The notes beneath the pieces were generated by a model that was not told the DNA's origin, ran no database searches, and saw nothing but the letters and a program-made list of their open reading frames with translations. Made by a program: the position numbers and the translations under genes. A stretch of 16,236 bases of DNA from Bacteroidales bacterium UBA4243 (GTDB taxonomy: Bacteria; Bacteroidota; Bacteroidia; Bacteroidales; F082). The number at the start of each line of letters is the position of its first letter. Within the stretch, counting starts at the first letter, position 1. Below are positions 6,639-14,181 of the stretch, piece by piece. Where the stretch lies: positions 1-16,236 of the forward strand of contig DGXB01000024.1 of NCBI GenBank assembly GCA_002396205.1, in the 5' to 3' direction.

Positions 6639-8480
6639 TTATTTTAAAAGGTCGTTAAACTTAGCCTCAAGCTCGCCGAGGGTGAACGGCAGGCCTTGCA
6701 CCTTATTATATTGTTCGCTCTTGTATTCCGGGAAGTTCATGCGCAGGTACTTGGCGAATTGGCCACGGTTGATTTCGCAGACCACGATCTTCTTGTGACC
6801 TTGCAGCACTTCCTCGGTGTTGCGCGGCAACGGCATGATGTAGTCGAAGTGGGCATGGGCGATGCTCTTGCCTTCTTCCATCAGCTTCTCAACAGCCGTG
6901 CGGACGGTGCCGAAGGTGCCGCCCCAGCTCACCACGAGCAGGTCGGCGTTCTTGTCGCCGTAGATTTCTTGCAGCGGGATGTCGTTGGCCACGCGGTTGA
7001 TCTTCTCCTCACGGAGTTCGGTCATAATCTGGTGGTTCTCAGGATTGGTCGACAGGTTGCCCTTGCCGTTTTCCTTTTCCAGACCACCCACGCGGTGACG
7101 CAGACCAGGTGTGCCCGGGATAGCCCATTCGCGGCGGAGCCATTTTTCGTCGCGGCGATAAGGCATGTAGTTCGGGTCGTCGGCCTTAGCCAAAGGAGGC
7201 GTGATGGTCGGCAGGTCGGCCATGCGAGGGATGCGGAACACCTCGGAGCCGTTGCCCAACGAACCATCGCTGAGCATGATGACGGGAGTCATGTGCTCCA
7301 TGGCGATACGGGCGGCTTCGAAAGCGGTGTAGAAGCAACCGGCGGAGCTGCGGGCAGCGATGACCACGAGCGGAGCGTCACCATTGCGGCCATAGAGGGC
7401 CTGCATCAAGTCGCTCTGTTCCATCTTGGTCGGCAGACCCGTCGAGGGACCGCCACGCTGCACGTCGATGACGACGAGCGGCAGTTCGGTCATCACGGCC
7501 AAGCCCAGAGCTTCGCTCTTCAGCGAGAGGCCAGGGCCAGAGGTCGTCGTCACGGCCATGCAGCCCGTGAAGGCAGCGCCGATCGACGACATGATGCCGG
7601 CGATTTCGTCCTCAGCCTGATAAGCCTTGACGTTGAGGTTCTTGTATTTGGTCAGCTCGGCCAAAATGTCAGTGGCCGGCGTGATGGGATACGAACCGAG
7701 GAACAGCGGGCGGCCCGACTTCTCGCTGGCGGCCATCAAGCCCCAAGCGGCGGCGGTGTTGCCCGTGATGTTGCGGTACTTGCCCTTTTCGAGGTCGGCG
7801 GCTTCCACCTTATAAGTATTGGTGAAAAGCTCCCAAGTGTCGGCGTAGTGGTAACCGGCATCGAGGACGGTGCGATTGGCCTTGATCACCTGGTCCTTGC
7901 CTTTGAACTTCGTCTCGAAATAACGGTAAACGGTGTCGAGTTCGCGGTTGAACAGGTACATCACAATGCCGAGGGCGAACATGTTCTTCGATTTCAGCAT
8001 CGACTTGTTGTCCATGCCGAAGTCCTTCAGCGCCTCTTTGGTGAGTTCCGAGATGGGGGCCTTGATGACTTGGTAGTCGGCCAAGGTGCCATCGGTGGTG
8101 GGGTCGGCGGCATAGCCAGCCTTTTCAAGGGCCTTGTCGGTCACCGAGTCAGAGTCGAAGATGATGATGGTTCCGGGGCGGAGCCAGCGCATGTTAGCCT
8201 TGATGGAGGCGGGGTTCATGGCCACGAGGACGTCGCAGAGGTCGCCCGTGGTGTGAACAGGTTTGTGTCCAAAGTGCACTTGGAAGCCAGAGACGCCAGC
8301 CACGGTGCCTTGCGGCGGGCGGATTTCAGCCGGATAGTCCGGGAAGGTGGCGAAATCGTTTCCGGCAAATGCTGTTGAATCCGAAAAAAGATTTCCGGTA
8401 AGTTGCATACCATCGCCCGAGTCGCCCGAAAAACGGATAACGACATGTTCAAGGGCTACAACCTTACTTTTTGCTGTCAT
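6639..8480 (-). CDS. korA: 2-oxoacid:ferredoxin oxidoreductase alpha subunit with fused gamma domain
   Basis: A 613-residue subunit that joins the gamma domain (residues about 12-200, starting with VIRFSGDSGDGMQ, GDSGDG at 19-24) to the alpha domain (about 235-610). The alpha domain carries the pyrimidine-binding and core motifs YPITPATD (from Y264), AEDEIAGI, TTTSGPGLSL and GGPSTG (343-348) followed by LPTKMEQSDL. This gamma-alpha fusion of about 600 residues with a separate beta subunit is the usual KorAB form in Bacteroidota, where it makes or uses succinyl-CoA in a split TCA pathway. The ATG at 8478-8480 is the first good start before the gamma domain. A -33/-7 promoter lies about 82 nt upstream, and a ferredoxin gene is transcribed divergently from the same intergenic region. 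Confidence 0.95.
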   Translation of the reverse strand: MTAKSKVVALEHVVIRFSGDSGDGMQLTGNLFSDSTAFAGNDFATFPDYPAEIRPPQGTVAGVSGFQVHFGHKPVHTTGDLCDVLVAMNPASIKANMRWLRPGTIIIFDSDSVTDKALEKAGYAADPTTDGTLADYQVIKAPISELTKEALKDFGMDNKSMLKSKNMFALGIVMYLFNRELDTVYRYFETKFKGKDQVIKANRTVLDAGYHYADTWELFTNTYKVEAADLEKGKYRNITGNTAAAWGLMAASEKSGRPLFLGSYPITPATDILAELTKYKNLNVKAYQAEDEIAGIMSSIGAAFTGCMAVTTTSGPGLSLKSEALGLAVMTELPLVVIDVQRGGPSTGLPTKMEQSDLMQALYGRNGDAPLVVIAARSSAGCFYTAFEAARIAMEHMTPVIMLSDGSLGNGSEVFRIPRMADLPTITPPLAKADDPNYMPYRRDEKWLRREWAIPGTPGLRHRVGGLEKENGKGNLSTNPENHQIMTELREEKINRVANDIPLQEIYGDKNADLLVVSWGGTFGTVRTAVEKLMEEGKSIAHAHFDYIMPLPRNTEEVLQGHKKIVVCEINRGQFAKYLRMNFPEYKSEQYNKVQGLPFTLGELEAKFNDLLK

Positions 8481-8561
8481 AATTCTTGAATTTGATTATT
8501 ATATCAATTGATTGATTTCTAACTGATTGACTATTTATTGATATTCGTCCCAATCATGCGG

Positions 8562-8594
8562 CAAAAGTAAGCAATAAAAAGGTGCGAAACCAAA
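8562..8594 (-). promoter_or_regulatory. korAB promoter (-33/-7)
   Basis: On the minus strand TTTG (8591-8594) and TACTTTTG (8562-8569) are separated by 21 bp, matching the Bacteroidota TTTG / TAnnTTTG arrangement. It implies a leader of about 75 nt. That leader (roughly 8493-8545) is low-complexity, rich in TGATT-like words, with no recognised riboswitch. Confidence 0.75.
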
Positions 8595-8723
8595 GAAAAC
8601 GGCTTTTTATTTTCTCAGGTTTGAAAGAAATCTCAATCAATTAAAAACCAATATTTTACGGCAAATACTTATTTAGAATGTGTAAAAATTTCAAAATCAG
8701 GCTCAATGGAATGAAAGTTGTAG

Positions 8724-8731
8724 TATTTTTG
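8724..8731 (+). promoter_or_regulatory. Putative -7 element for the ferredoxin gene
   Basis: TATTTTTG followed by CGGCAC, 42 nt upstream of the ferredoxin ATG. It matches TAnnTTTG; the expected TTTG at -33 is not evident. Between this and the korA promoter (8595-8723) I see only AT-rich sequence. Confidence 0.55.
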
Positions 8732-8773
8732 CGGCACGAAAACTCAAAACAAAACTCTTAAATTTAAAACATT

Positions 8774-8941
8774 ATGGCTTACAAAATCACAGACAGCTGC
8801 GTTGCTTGCGGCACATGTATCGACGAATGCCCGGTGGGCGCTATTTCAGAGGGTGACATCTACGTCATCGACGCTGACGCTTGCGTTGGTTGCGGAACCT
8901 GCGCCGGTGCTTGCCCGAACGAAGCAATCGTTGAGGACTGA
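8774..8941 (+). CDS. 2[4Fe-4S] ferredoxin, clostridial type
   Basis: A 55-residue protein consisting only of two CxxCxxCxxxCP motifs: C9, C12, C15, C19-P and C37, C40, C43, C47-P. This is the full ligand set for two [4Fe-4S] clusters in the small low-potential bacterial ferredoxin family, whose members are about 55-60 residues. It acts as a soluble one-electron carrier in the cytoplasm. Its gene diverges from korAB, an enzyme that reduces exactly this kind of carrier, so a role as KorAB acceptor is a reasonable inference, although other donors and acceptors are likely too. The start at 8774 follows an AT-rich leader without a Shine-Dalgarno sequence, normal for this phylum. A terminator follows within about 30 nt, so it is transcribed alone. 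Confidence 0.96.
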   Translation: MAYKITDSCVACGTCIDECPVGAISEGDIYVIDADACVGCGTCAGACPNEAIVED

Positions 8942-8971
8942 TCGGAAGAATGAAACTGCATTAAAAGAGAG

Positions 8972-9027
8972 AAAGCCTGCCAGTTCCCCTCAGGAGGGAG
9001 ATAATTGGCAGGCTTTTTTGATTTTTT
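8972..9027 (+). terminator. Intrinsic terminator after the ferredoxin gene
   Basis: An 11-bp perfect stem (AAAGCCTGCCA at 8972-8982 with TGGCAGGCTTT at 9006-9016), with a GC-rich apical part able to pair further, followed by two T6 runs. Confidence 0.9.
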
Positions 9028-9035
9028 GTCAGATT

Positions 9036-9068
9036 TTTGAAAGTTTGGCAAAGTATTTGTTATCTTTG
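9036..9068 (+). promoter_or_regulatory. Promoter of the lipoprotein gene (-33/-7)
   Basis: TTTG (9036-9039), a 21-bp spacer and TATCTTTG (9061-9068), the same spacing as the korA promoter. It begins directly after the ferredoxin terminator and gives a leader of roughly 55-60 nt. Confidence 0.78.
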
Positions 9069-9131
9069 CCGCGTTCTTTGAAAGCAAAACTTCAACAAAT
9101 AACCTAATTACTAACTAAAATCATTAAAAAA

Positions 9132-9929
9132 ATGAAGAAATTAGCTATGGCACTTGCGTGCCTCGTCAGCGTTGCTTTCTTTGCAAGCTGCACCCAAGAG
9201 ACCCCTAACCCGACGATTTCCGTCGCCACTCAAGAGGGATTCATCCAAAACAACGACGTCGTTGACGTGCCTTCCACCTGCGTGTTCGGCTTCAACGTTG
9301 CCGCCGAGCTTAACGGCAAAGACTTGACCAAGCTGTATGTCACCGTCAGCGATGGCGACACCACCATGACCTGGGCCGACCTTGACCTGACCGCCCTCGC
9401 CGCCACGAGAAGCTATGCCTATGTCGACACCTTGGAACTCCGTAGAGACATCATCGGCCACGTCAACATCAATGCCGTTGTGACCGACGCTGCCGGCAAG
9501 ACCGCCACTGCCAGCATCGGCTTCGACGTCAACGAACCCGCCCAGCCGCTGGTGAGCAGAACCTTTGAATGGAGAAGAGACAATGGTGCAGACGGCACTG
9601 GCCTTGAAAGTTTCGGTCTTGAATGGAAAACAAACAATTCCAAGGAGACCTACGCTGTCATCAAACCTTTGAACGGAGCAGTCCTATACCGCTTCGAAAA
9701 TTCAGAAGTATGGACAAACACCACTACCGATGTTGAAAAGGCCGCTTTGTTCTCTGAACTTGGTGAGGGCATCGCTCAATTCAAAGAAATCTCCACCACC
9801 GCTGCCAATAAGGACTATGACATCGTCATCGGTACCATTTACAATGGTGAGAACCACCTGATTCACATCACTCACAGCACGGCTTATGAAAGAGGCTGGC
9901 ACTTCACCATCACTGGCGAAGCCAAATAA
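9132..9929 (+). CDS. Exported lipoprotein of unknown function
   Basis: A 265-residue protein with a lipoprotein signal peptide: basic start (MKK), hydrophobic stretch, and lipobox FASC with the modified cysteine at C20. The mature part begins TQETPNPT and has two apparent sections. The first, about 30-135, is beta-rich with regular DxxGK-type turns and could be an Ig-like fold. The second, about 140-265, starts at RTFEWRRDNG and includes TGLESFGLEWKTN and TYAVIKPLNGAVLYRF. I do not recognise the family; short lipoproteins with such two-part layouts are common in Bacteroidales. It has its own promoter and its own terminator, so it appears monocistronic, and nothing ties it to the ferredoxin or korAB beyond position. 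The charge pattern after C20 does not clearly predict surface export. Confidence 0.85.
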   Translation: MKKLAMALACLVSVAFFASCTQETPNPTISVATQEGFIQNNDVVDVPSTCVFGFNVAAELNGKDLTKLYVTVSDGDTTMTWADLDLTALAATRSYAYVDTLELRRDIIGHVNINAVVTDAAGKTATASIGFDVNEPAQPLVSRTFEWRRDNGADGTGLESFGLEWKTNNSKETYAVIKPLNGAVLYRFENSEVWTNTTTDVEKAALFSELGEGIAQFKEISTTAANKDYDIVIGTIYNGENHLIHITHSTAYERGWHFTITGEAK

Positions 9930-9946
9930 GGAAAACCTGTTTTCCT
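9929..9946 (+). other. Small hairpin directly after the lipoprotein stop
   Basis: AGGAAAA and TTTTCCT form a 7-bp stem around a 4-nt loop, overlapping the last base of the stop codon. It precedes the main terminator and may protect the mRNA 3' end; this role is inferred. Confidence 0.45.
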
Positions 9947-9956
9947 AAATGCACAA

Positions 9957-9988
9957 AGGGCTGCCCGAAAGGGTGGCCCTCTTTTTTT
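9957..9988 (+). terminator. Intrinsic terminator after the lipoprotein gene
   Basis: A 10-bp stem (9957-9966 with 9971-9980, two G-T wobble pairs) closed by a GAAA tetraloop and followed by CT7. Confidence 0.88.
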
Positions 9989-10029
9989 ATGGCGGATGTC
10001 GGATACTGCGCCCTACAAACCAACATTTC

Positions 10030-10064
10030 GGGCGGAATCGAAGAAATTTTCTTCGATTCCGCCC
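10030..10064 (+). repeat. Perfect 17-bp palindrome, terminator-like
   Basis: GGGCGGAATCGAAGAAA (10030-10046) is matched perfectly by its complement at 10048-10064 around one central base. A T6 run follows two bases later on plus, so it would work as a second, backup plus-strand terminator. Its arm begins with the same GGGCGGAATCGA word as the next hairpin. Confidence 0.75.
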
Positions 10065-10079
10065 ACTTTTTTATCAAAA

Positions 10080-10118
10080 CTGGGCGGATTCGATGATTTT
10101 TTGCTCGATTCCGCCCAG
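10080..10118 (-). terminator. Second palindrome, likely terminator for the GH2 gene
   Basis: The arms are 10080-10093 and 10105-10118 (14 bp, one T-T mismatch) with an 11-nt loop. On the minus strand the hairpin is followed by TTTTGA, and it lies about 75 nt after the GH2 stop. The arms are variants of CTGGGCGGAATCGA, related to the preceding palindrome. Confidence 0.65.
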
Positions 10119-10192
10119 ATTTGTGTTTCCGATCTGAAGTAATAATAAACAAAGTCCCAGAAGCGTTTGCCGGACTTGACAACCCTACAAGA

Positions 10193-12001
10193 TCATTCCG
10201 CCAAAGCGTGGCTAATCTTCCTGTTGATTTGCAGCAGGCGGTTTTCGTCCAATTTAATAACGGCTCGGTCGTAGGTCATCAGGCCGTTCAGTTCGGTCTC
10301 ACAGTCGGTGGTCTGCGTGTAGACCGCCGCCGAGAAGCCTTGGAAAGCCATCTGATACAGTTTGTTGGCGTATTCCACATAGGTGTCGGTCACCTTTTCC
10401 TCGGTGTCGAACTCCACATAACCCCAGCCCTGGTCTTTCACCCAAGTGTGGCCATCCACCTTGCGCCCGATACCGCCATACTCGCCGAGAACGGTGGCAC
10501 GCGTCGGGTCGTAAAGCACCATCTTGGGGTCGGGATAGTGATGCAAGTCGAGGATGTCGCCACATTGGTAGAAATTGCCGCCCGAGGCGGGGTTGACCAA
10601 GCGCGTCGGGTCGAGTTTCTTCGTCATCTCAACGATTTCGGGCGTCTTGAACTGTCCCCAAGCCTCATTGAACGGTACCCAAACACCGATGCAAGGCACC
10701 GACTTCAGGCTGTTGATGATTTCCGTCCATTCCTTTTTATAGCATTCTTCCGATTCGAGTGTGCGCAGGCTTTCAGGACCTTGGTAATATTGTGTCGTCT
10801 GCCATTGTGGGCTCCGTCCGCCGCTCGGCATGTCCTGCCAAACGATGAGCCCGATGCGGTCGCAATGATAGTACCAACGCGCCGGCTCCACCTTGACATG
10901 TTTGCGGATCATATTGAATCCCAAGTCTTTGGTTTTCTGGATGTCGTAGGCTAAAGCCTCATCGGTGGGTGCGGTGTAAAGTCCATCAGGCCACCAGCCT
11001 TGGTCGAGGGGACCGAAGTGGAAAATCGGGAGGCCGTTCAAGGTGAGGCGCACGATGCCGTTGTCGTCGCGCTTCGTGCCGAAGCTGCGCATGGCGAAAT
11101 AGCTGCCCACCTCGTCAACCACCTTGCCTTTGCGCAACACCTTGACTTTCATGTCATACAAAAACGGATGGTCAGGAGTCCAGCGGAGGAAATCCTCTGG
11201 CATGTTGACCTCCACAGGCTGTCCGTTGATGGACTTACCCGTGGCGACCAATTGACCTTCATAAGAGACCTCCACCTGATACAAATCGTCCTTTGTAGCA
11301 TTGCTGAAATCCACATCGACGCTCACCGTGGCCTTGTCGAAATCAGGCGTTGTGACAAGATTTTGGATGTAATCCTCAGGCACGCTTTCGAGCCACACCG
11401 TCTGCCAAATACCCGTCACCGAGGTGTAGAAAATGCCACGCGGCTTGAGCACCTGCTTGCCATGAGGGATATAACTTGCATCGGTCGGATCCCAAACGCG
11501 AACCACCATCAAGTTTTGCTTGCCTTGCAGGGCTTGCGTTATGTCGAAGGTGAAAGGCGTATAACCACCTGTGTGTGAACCGACTTTGATGCCATTGACC
11601 CACACATCCGTCATCCAGTCGACGGCACCAAAATGCAGCAGGACGCGACCGTTTTTCCATTTGGCAGGCACGGTGAAAGTCCTTTGATACCACAAGGCAT
11701 TGTCGGGGCCGACCTCCTTTTGCACGCCCGAAAGCGAGGACTCGATGCAGAACGGCACAAGGATGTCGCCAGCGTATTTTTCGGGAGCCTTCTCCCCTTT
11801 CGGCGTGATGGCGTACTGCCACAAGCCGTTGAGGTTTTGCCACTCGGATCGCACCATCATCGGGCGAGGATACTCGGGCAGGGCGTTTTCAGGAGACACC
11901 TGGGAAACCCATTTCGTCTTGGTTTTGTCGCCAACAGGAGCATATTGTCCCATGGCGATGTTTACTAACAACATTGATAGAAGCAATAGATTGATTTTCA
12001 T
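10193..12001 (-). CDS. Secreted glycoside hydrolase family 2 enzyme
   Basis: A 602-residue enzyme with a signal peptide (MKINLLLLSMLLVNIAMGQ), so it acts in the periplasm or at the surface. The order of parts is typical of GH2. The sugar-binding jelly-roll domain covers about 45-205 (WYQRTFTVP, DVWVNG). The Ig-like domain covers about 210-310. The TIM barrel covers about 315-600 (FNMIRKHVKVEPARWYYHCD, LIVWQDMPSGG). The predicted acid/base is E446 in WVPFNEAWGQ and the nucleophile is E507 in VLGEYGG, so the active site looks intact. GH2 retaining enzymes include beta-galactosidases, beta-glucuronidases and beta-mannosidases; the substrate cannot be told here. No SusC/SusD pair or other carbohydrate genes are nearby. 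The gene starts 18 nt after the YbjN-like gene, suggesting read-through from it, which is odd for a glycosidase. Confidence 0.94.
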   Translation of the reverse strand: MKINLLLLSMLLVNIAMGQYAPVGDKTKTKWVSQVSPENALPEYPRPMMVRSEWQNLNGLWQYAITPKGEKAPEKYAGDILVPFCIESSLSGVQKEVGPDNALWYQRTFTVPAKWKNGRVLLHFGAVDWMTDVWVNGIKVGSHTGGYTPFTFDITQALQGKQNLMVVRVWDPTDASYIPHGKQVLKPRGIFYTSVTGIWQTVWLESVPEDYIQNLVTTPDFDKATVSVDVDFSNATKDDLYQVEVSYEGQLVATGKSINGQPVEVNMPEDFLRWTPDHPFLYDMKVKVLRKGKVVDEVGSYFAMRSFGTKRDDNGIVRLTLNGLPIFHFGPLDQGWWPDGLYTAPTDEALAYDIQKTKDLGFNMIRKHVKVEPARWYYHCDRIGLIVWQDMPSGGRSPQWQTTQYYQGPESLRTLESEECYKKEWTEIINSLKSVPCIGVWVPFNEAWGQFKTPEIVEMTKKLDPTRLVNPASGGNFYQCGDILDLHHYPDPKMVLYDPTRATVLGEYGGIGRKVDGHTWVKDQGWGYVEFDTEEKVTDTYVEYANKLYQMAFQGFSAAVYTQTTDCETELNGLMTYDRAVIKLDENRLLQINRKISHALAE

Positions 12002-12019
12002 AATATTAAGTTTAAATCA

Positions 12020-12424
12020 TCATTCATCGTTTACCTCTTTCATAAAAGCGTCGCAAGCGGCAAGCAAGCTTTGGATGGCGCGATTCAAGAGGCTTTCCAC
12101 ATCGGTGGCAGTATCAAGCCGTTGTTCGTAGCAGAGCCACACCGAAGCGCCTTTCTCCTTGCCGTCCTCGTAGTCGTAAAGCACTGCCTTCACCACCTTG
12201 TAGTTCCAGTTGATGTTGTTGCAAGCCATGATGGCTTTGGCGAAATTGTCGTCGGTCACATCAAAAATACCCGGAAGGGTGAGGCGGAAAAACATCGGGT
12301 CGTCGGCATCGTTCCAAAGGAGGAAATTCCAGCCATCGTAAGTGAAATTCAGGCCTAAATCGCTCTTCTTGGCAACGATGCCATTTGACTTCAAGTATCT
12401 CGACACCAATGTCTTAACTAACAT
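12020..12424 (-). CDS. YbjN-like (type III secretion chaperone-like fold) small protein
   Basis: A 134-residue soluble protein. The sequence pattern fits YbjN-type proteins, which share a fold with type III secretion chaperones: an N-terminal helix (YLKSNGIVA), a strand with FTYDGWNFLLW, an acidic turn and FFRLTLPGIF, a helix rich in Ala/Asn (AIMACNNINWNYKVV), another strand pair, and a long C-terminal helix ending in DAFMKEV. Members are described as regulators or chaperone-like, without a proven biochemical activity. The gene begins 5 nt after the stop of the kinase-AAA+ gene, so the two are very likely co-translated and may work together, for example with the small protein as adaptor or substrate-binding partner. 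That link is inference. The match is from pattern recall and is moderate. Confidence 0.75.
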   Translation of the reverse strand: MLVKTLVSRYLKSNGIVAKKSDLGLNFTYDGWNFLLWNDADDPMFFRLTLPGIFDVTDDNFAKAIMACNNINWNYKVVKAVLYDYEDGKEKGASVWLCYEQRLDTATDVESLLNRAIQSLLAACDAFMKEVNDE

Positions 12425-12429
12425 AATGA

Positions 12430-14181
12430 CTATTTCTTATTGAAACCTATGCGCGTCTTGGTGGAATAGGTCGGGTTCTTGTATTTCAGCACGTCGACGA
12501 GGATCTTTTGCGAAATCGGAACGTCGTTGTAGGCGGCAGTCATGGCGGCCTCGTTGACGGCTTCGGTGATGTCGCCAGCGTTGAAGTCGTCCGACATCTT
12601 GGCCAGCTCGTCGAAATCCAACTCTTCGCACGGACGGTCTTTCAGATGGTCCATGAAGATGTCCTTGCGTGCCTCGAAGTCGGGCTGCGGTACGAAGAAC
12701 ACGCGATCGAAGCAACCCACACGCATGATGTTTTGGTCGATAAGGTCTGGCCTATTGGTGGTGGCCACCACGAGAATGCCCTTCTTCGAACATTCGTTCA
12801 ACATGCCGAAGAAAGCCGTGATTTGCGGCGTGATGCTACCCTCCTCCCCTTCTCCGTTAGGATTGGGCGCGATAAACTCAAGCTCGTCGAAGCAAAGCAC
12901 AAACGGAGCCTTGATTTCGGCGGCATCGAAGATGCGTTGCAGGTTGTCGAGCACGCCGTCTTGGTAGATATGACCCATCTCCACACCTTTGATGATGGAA
13001 TAATTGAAGCCCAATTCCTCCGCAAAACTCTCAAGCACAAGGCTTTTTCCACATCCTGGAGGGCCATAGAGCAACACGCCGTTGATGGCAGGCAATTTGT
13101 AGAGTTTGGCCTTTTCGGGGTTATGCAAGGCAAAAAGCACCTCTTTTCTGAGTTGTTCCTTCAGCTCGTCGCGACCCGTCACATTGTCGAAGCCGCTACC
13201 CGAACCTTTCTTGAAGGTGATGACGGGACCGTCGTTGACCTGTTCCTGTGTCTCGGCATGAGGTGTGCCATTTTGTCCGTCCTCCATCTGCTTGGCCAAT
13301 TCGGGCATCACCTTCTCCATCAAATCCTGGGCAAACTCAGCCGCCGAACCGAAGCGGTCTTCCGGCTTTTTTGCCAAGGCTTTCAGCAAGATAGCCTTCA
13401 TATAATCAGGGAGTTTCACCTCTTCCGTTTCCAAAACAAGGTCTTGTTTCCTCGCTTTCTTCACCGCGTCGGCAATCTTTTTCTTGTCGCCGTTAAGCGT
13501 CTGCAGATCCATCTCCTCCCAGGGCGACTTGCCGAACATAAGGAAGTAAAGCAGCGCACCCGTCGAGAAGATGTCGCTCTTCACCGTATACACCGAGCGG
13601 AACGTCTCAGGGGCACGGAAATAAGGCATCAGGTCTTCATCAACGAAGGTCGGGCGGCCTTTGACCATGTAGGAGATATGGCCCAAGTCGATGATGGTGG
13701 GCATCAGCATCCCGTCGTCCAACTCCTGCAGCATGATGTTAGACGGTCGTATATCATTGTGTATCAACGCACGGGAATGGATAAACGACAGACCACTCAA
13801 CACGCAAAGGGTGATTTGCACAGCGTCTTCAAGGTCGAAACGACCTTCGTTCCTAACGGCGTCGTAGAGCGACACGCCACGGTAGAACTCCGTGACGAGG
13901 TAATGGTAGACCACGTTGCTTTTCTTCACCTCGCCGTTGTCGACATAACGCACCACGTTGGCGTTGTCGTCGGTGTTCAGCTCCTTACAGAGCTGGATCT
14001 CGTAGACTTCCTTACCTTCAAAAAGCTGCTCATGAGGAATGCTTTGGAGCTCATACACCTTCATGAAATACATCATGTCATCGGGGCCAAGCACCGTATA
14101 TGACTCAGCCACAATGCCTTTCTTTATGAACGAGTTGATGACATACTTGCCAATCTTCTCCCCTTTCTTGAATGTTTGCAT
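12430..14181 (-). CDS. Protein kinase-like domain fused to a classical AAA+ ATPase
   Basis: A 583-residue cytoplasmic protein. The kinase-like domain (about 10-300) has the ATP lysine K41 (YFMKVYE), catalytic loop HND-IRPSN with D143 and N148, DLG (165-167) as the DFG equivalent, and YFRAPETF as the APE region. The glycine-rich loop is poor, with a single glycine (IKKGIVAESY). An acidic linker rich in Gln and Glu follows (about 305-335). The AAA+ domain (about 340-570) has GPPGCGKS with K379, Walker B CFDELEF with D432-E433, sensor region VVATTNRPD, and RVGCFDR, where classical AAA proteins have RPGRFDR; C490 thus replaces one of two usual arginine fingers. No protease domain or membrane helix is seen. 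The ATG at 14179-14181 is chosen because upstream sequence looks non-coding. I know no named system with this fusion; it probably couples signalling to protein remodelling. Confidence 0.9.
   Translation of the reverse strand: MQTFKKGEKIGKYVINSFIKKGIVAESYTVLGPDDMMYFMKVYELQSIPHEQLFEGKEVYEIQLCKELNTDDNANVVRYVDNGEVKKSNVVYHYLVTEFYRGVSLYDAVRNEGRFDLEDAVQITLCVLSGLSFIHSRALIHNDIRPSNIMLQELDDGMLMPTIIDLGHISYMVKGRPTFVDEDLMPYFRAPETFRSVYTVKSDIFSTGALLYFLMFGKSPWEEMDLQTLNGDKKKIADAVKKARKQDLVLETEEVKLPDYMKAILLKALAKKPEDRFGSAAEFAQDLMEKVMPELAKQMEDGQNGTPHAETQEQVNDGPVITFKKGSGSGFDNVTGRDELKEQLRKEVLFALHNPEKAKLYKLPAINGVLLYGPPGCGKSLVLESFAEELGFNYSIIKGVEMGHIYQDGVLDNLQRIFDAAEIKAPFVLCFDELEFIAPNPNGEGEEGSITPQITAFFGMLNECSKKGILVVATTNRPDLIDQNIMRVGCFDRVFFVPQPDFEARKDIFMDHLKDRPCEELDFDELAKMSDDFNAGDITEAVNEAAMTAAYNDVPISQKILVDVLKYKNPTYSTKTRIGFNKK

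Noticed and set aside
6696..8378. 560-codon open frame on plus opposite korA
   Set aside because: The minus-strand KorA has all family motifs over this span. The plus translation is repetitive in Val, His, Arg and Gly, as expected for an antisense shadow.
8493..8545. TGATT-rich stretch in the korA leader as a riboswitch or tandem operator
   Set aside because: The words are irregularly spaced and give no consistent stem; low-complexity AT-rich leader is the simpler reading.
10030..10118. CRISPR-like array
   Set aside because: Only four short arms in alternating orientation, without uniform direct repeats or spacers, and no cas genes nearby. These are hairpins.
12508..14103. 531-codon open frame on plus opposite the kinase-AAA+ gene
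   Set aside because: The kinase and AAA+ motifs are all on minus; the plus frame shows no recognisable domain or start context.
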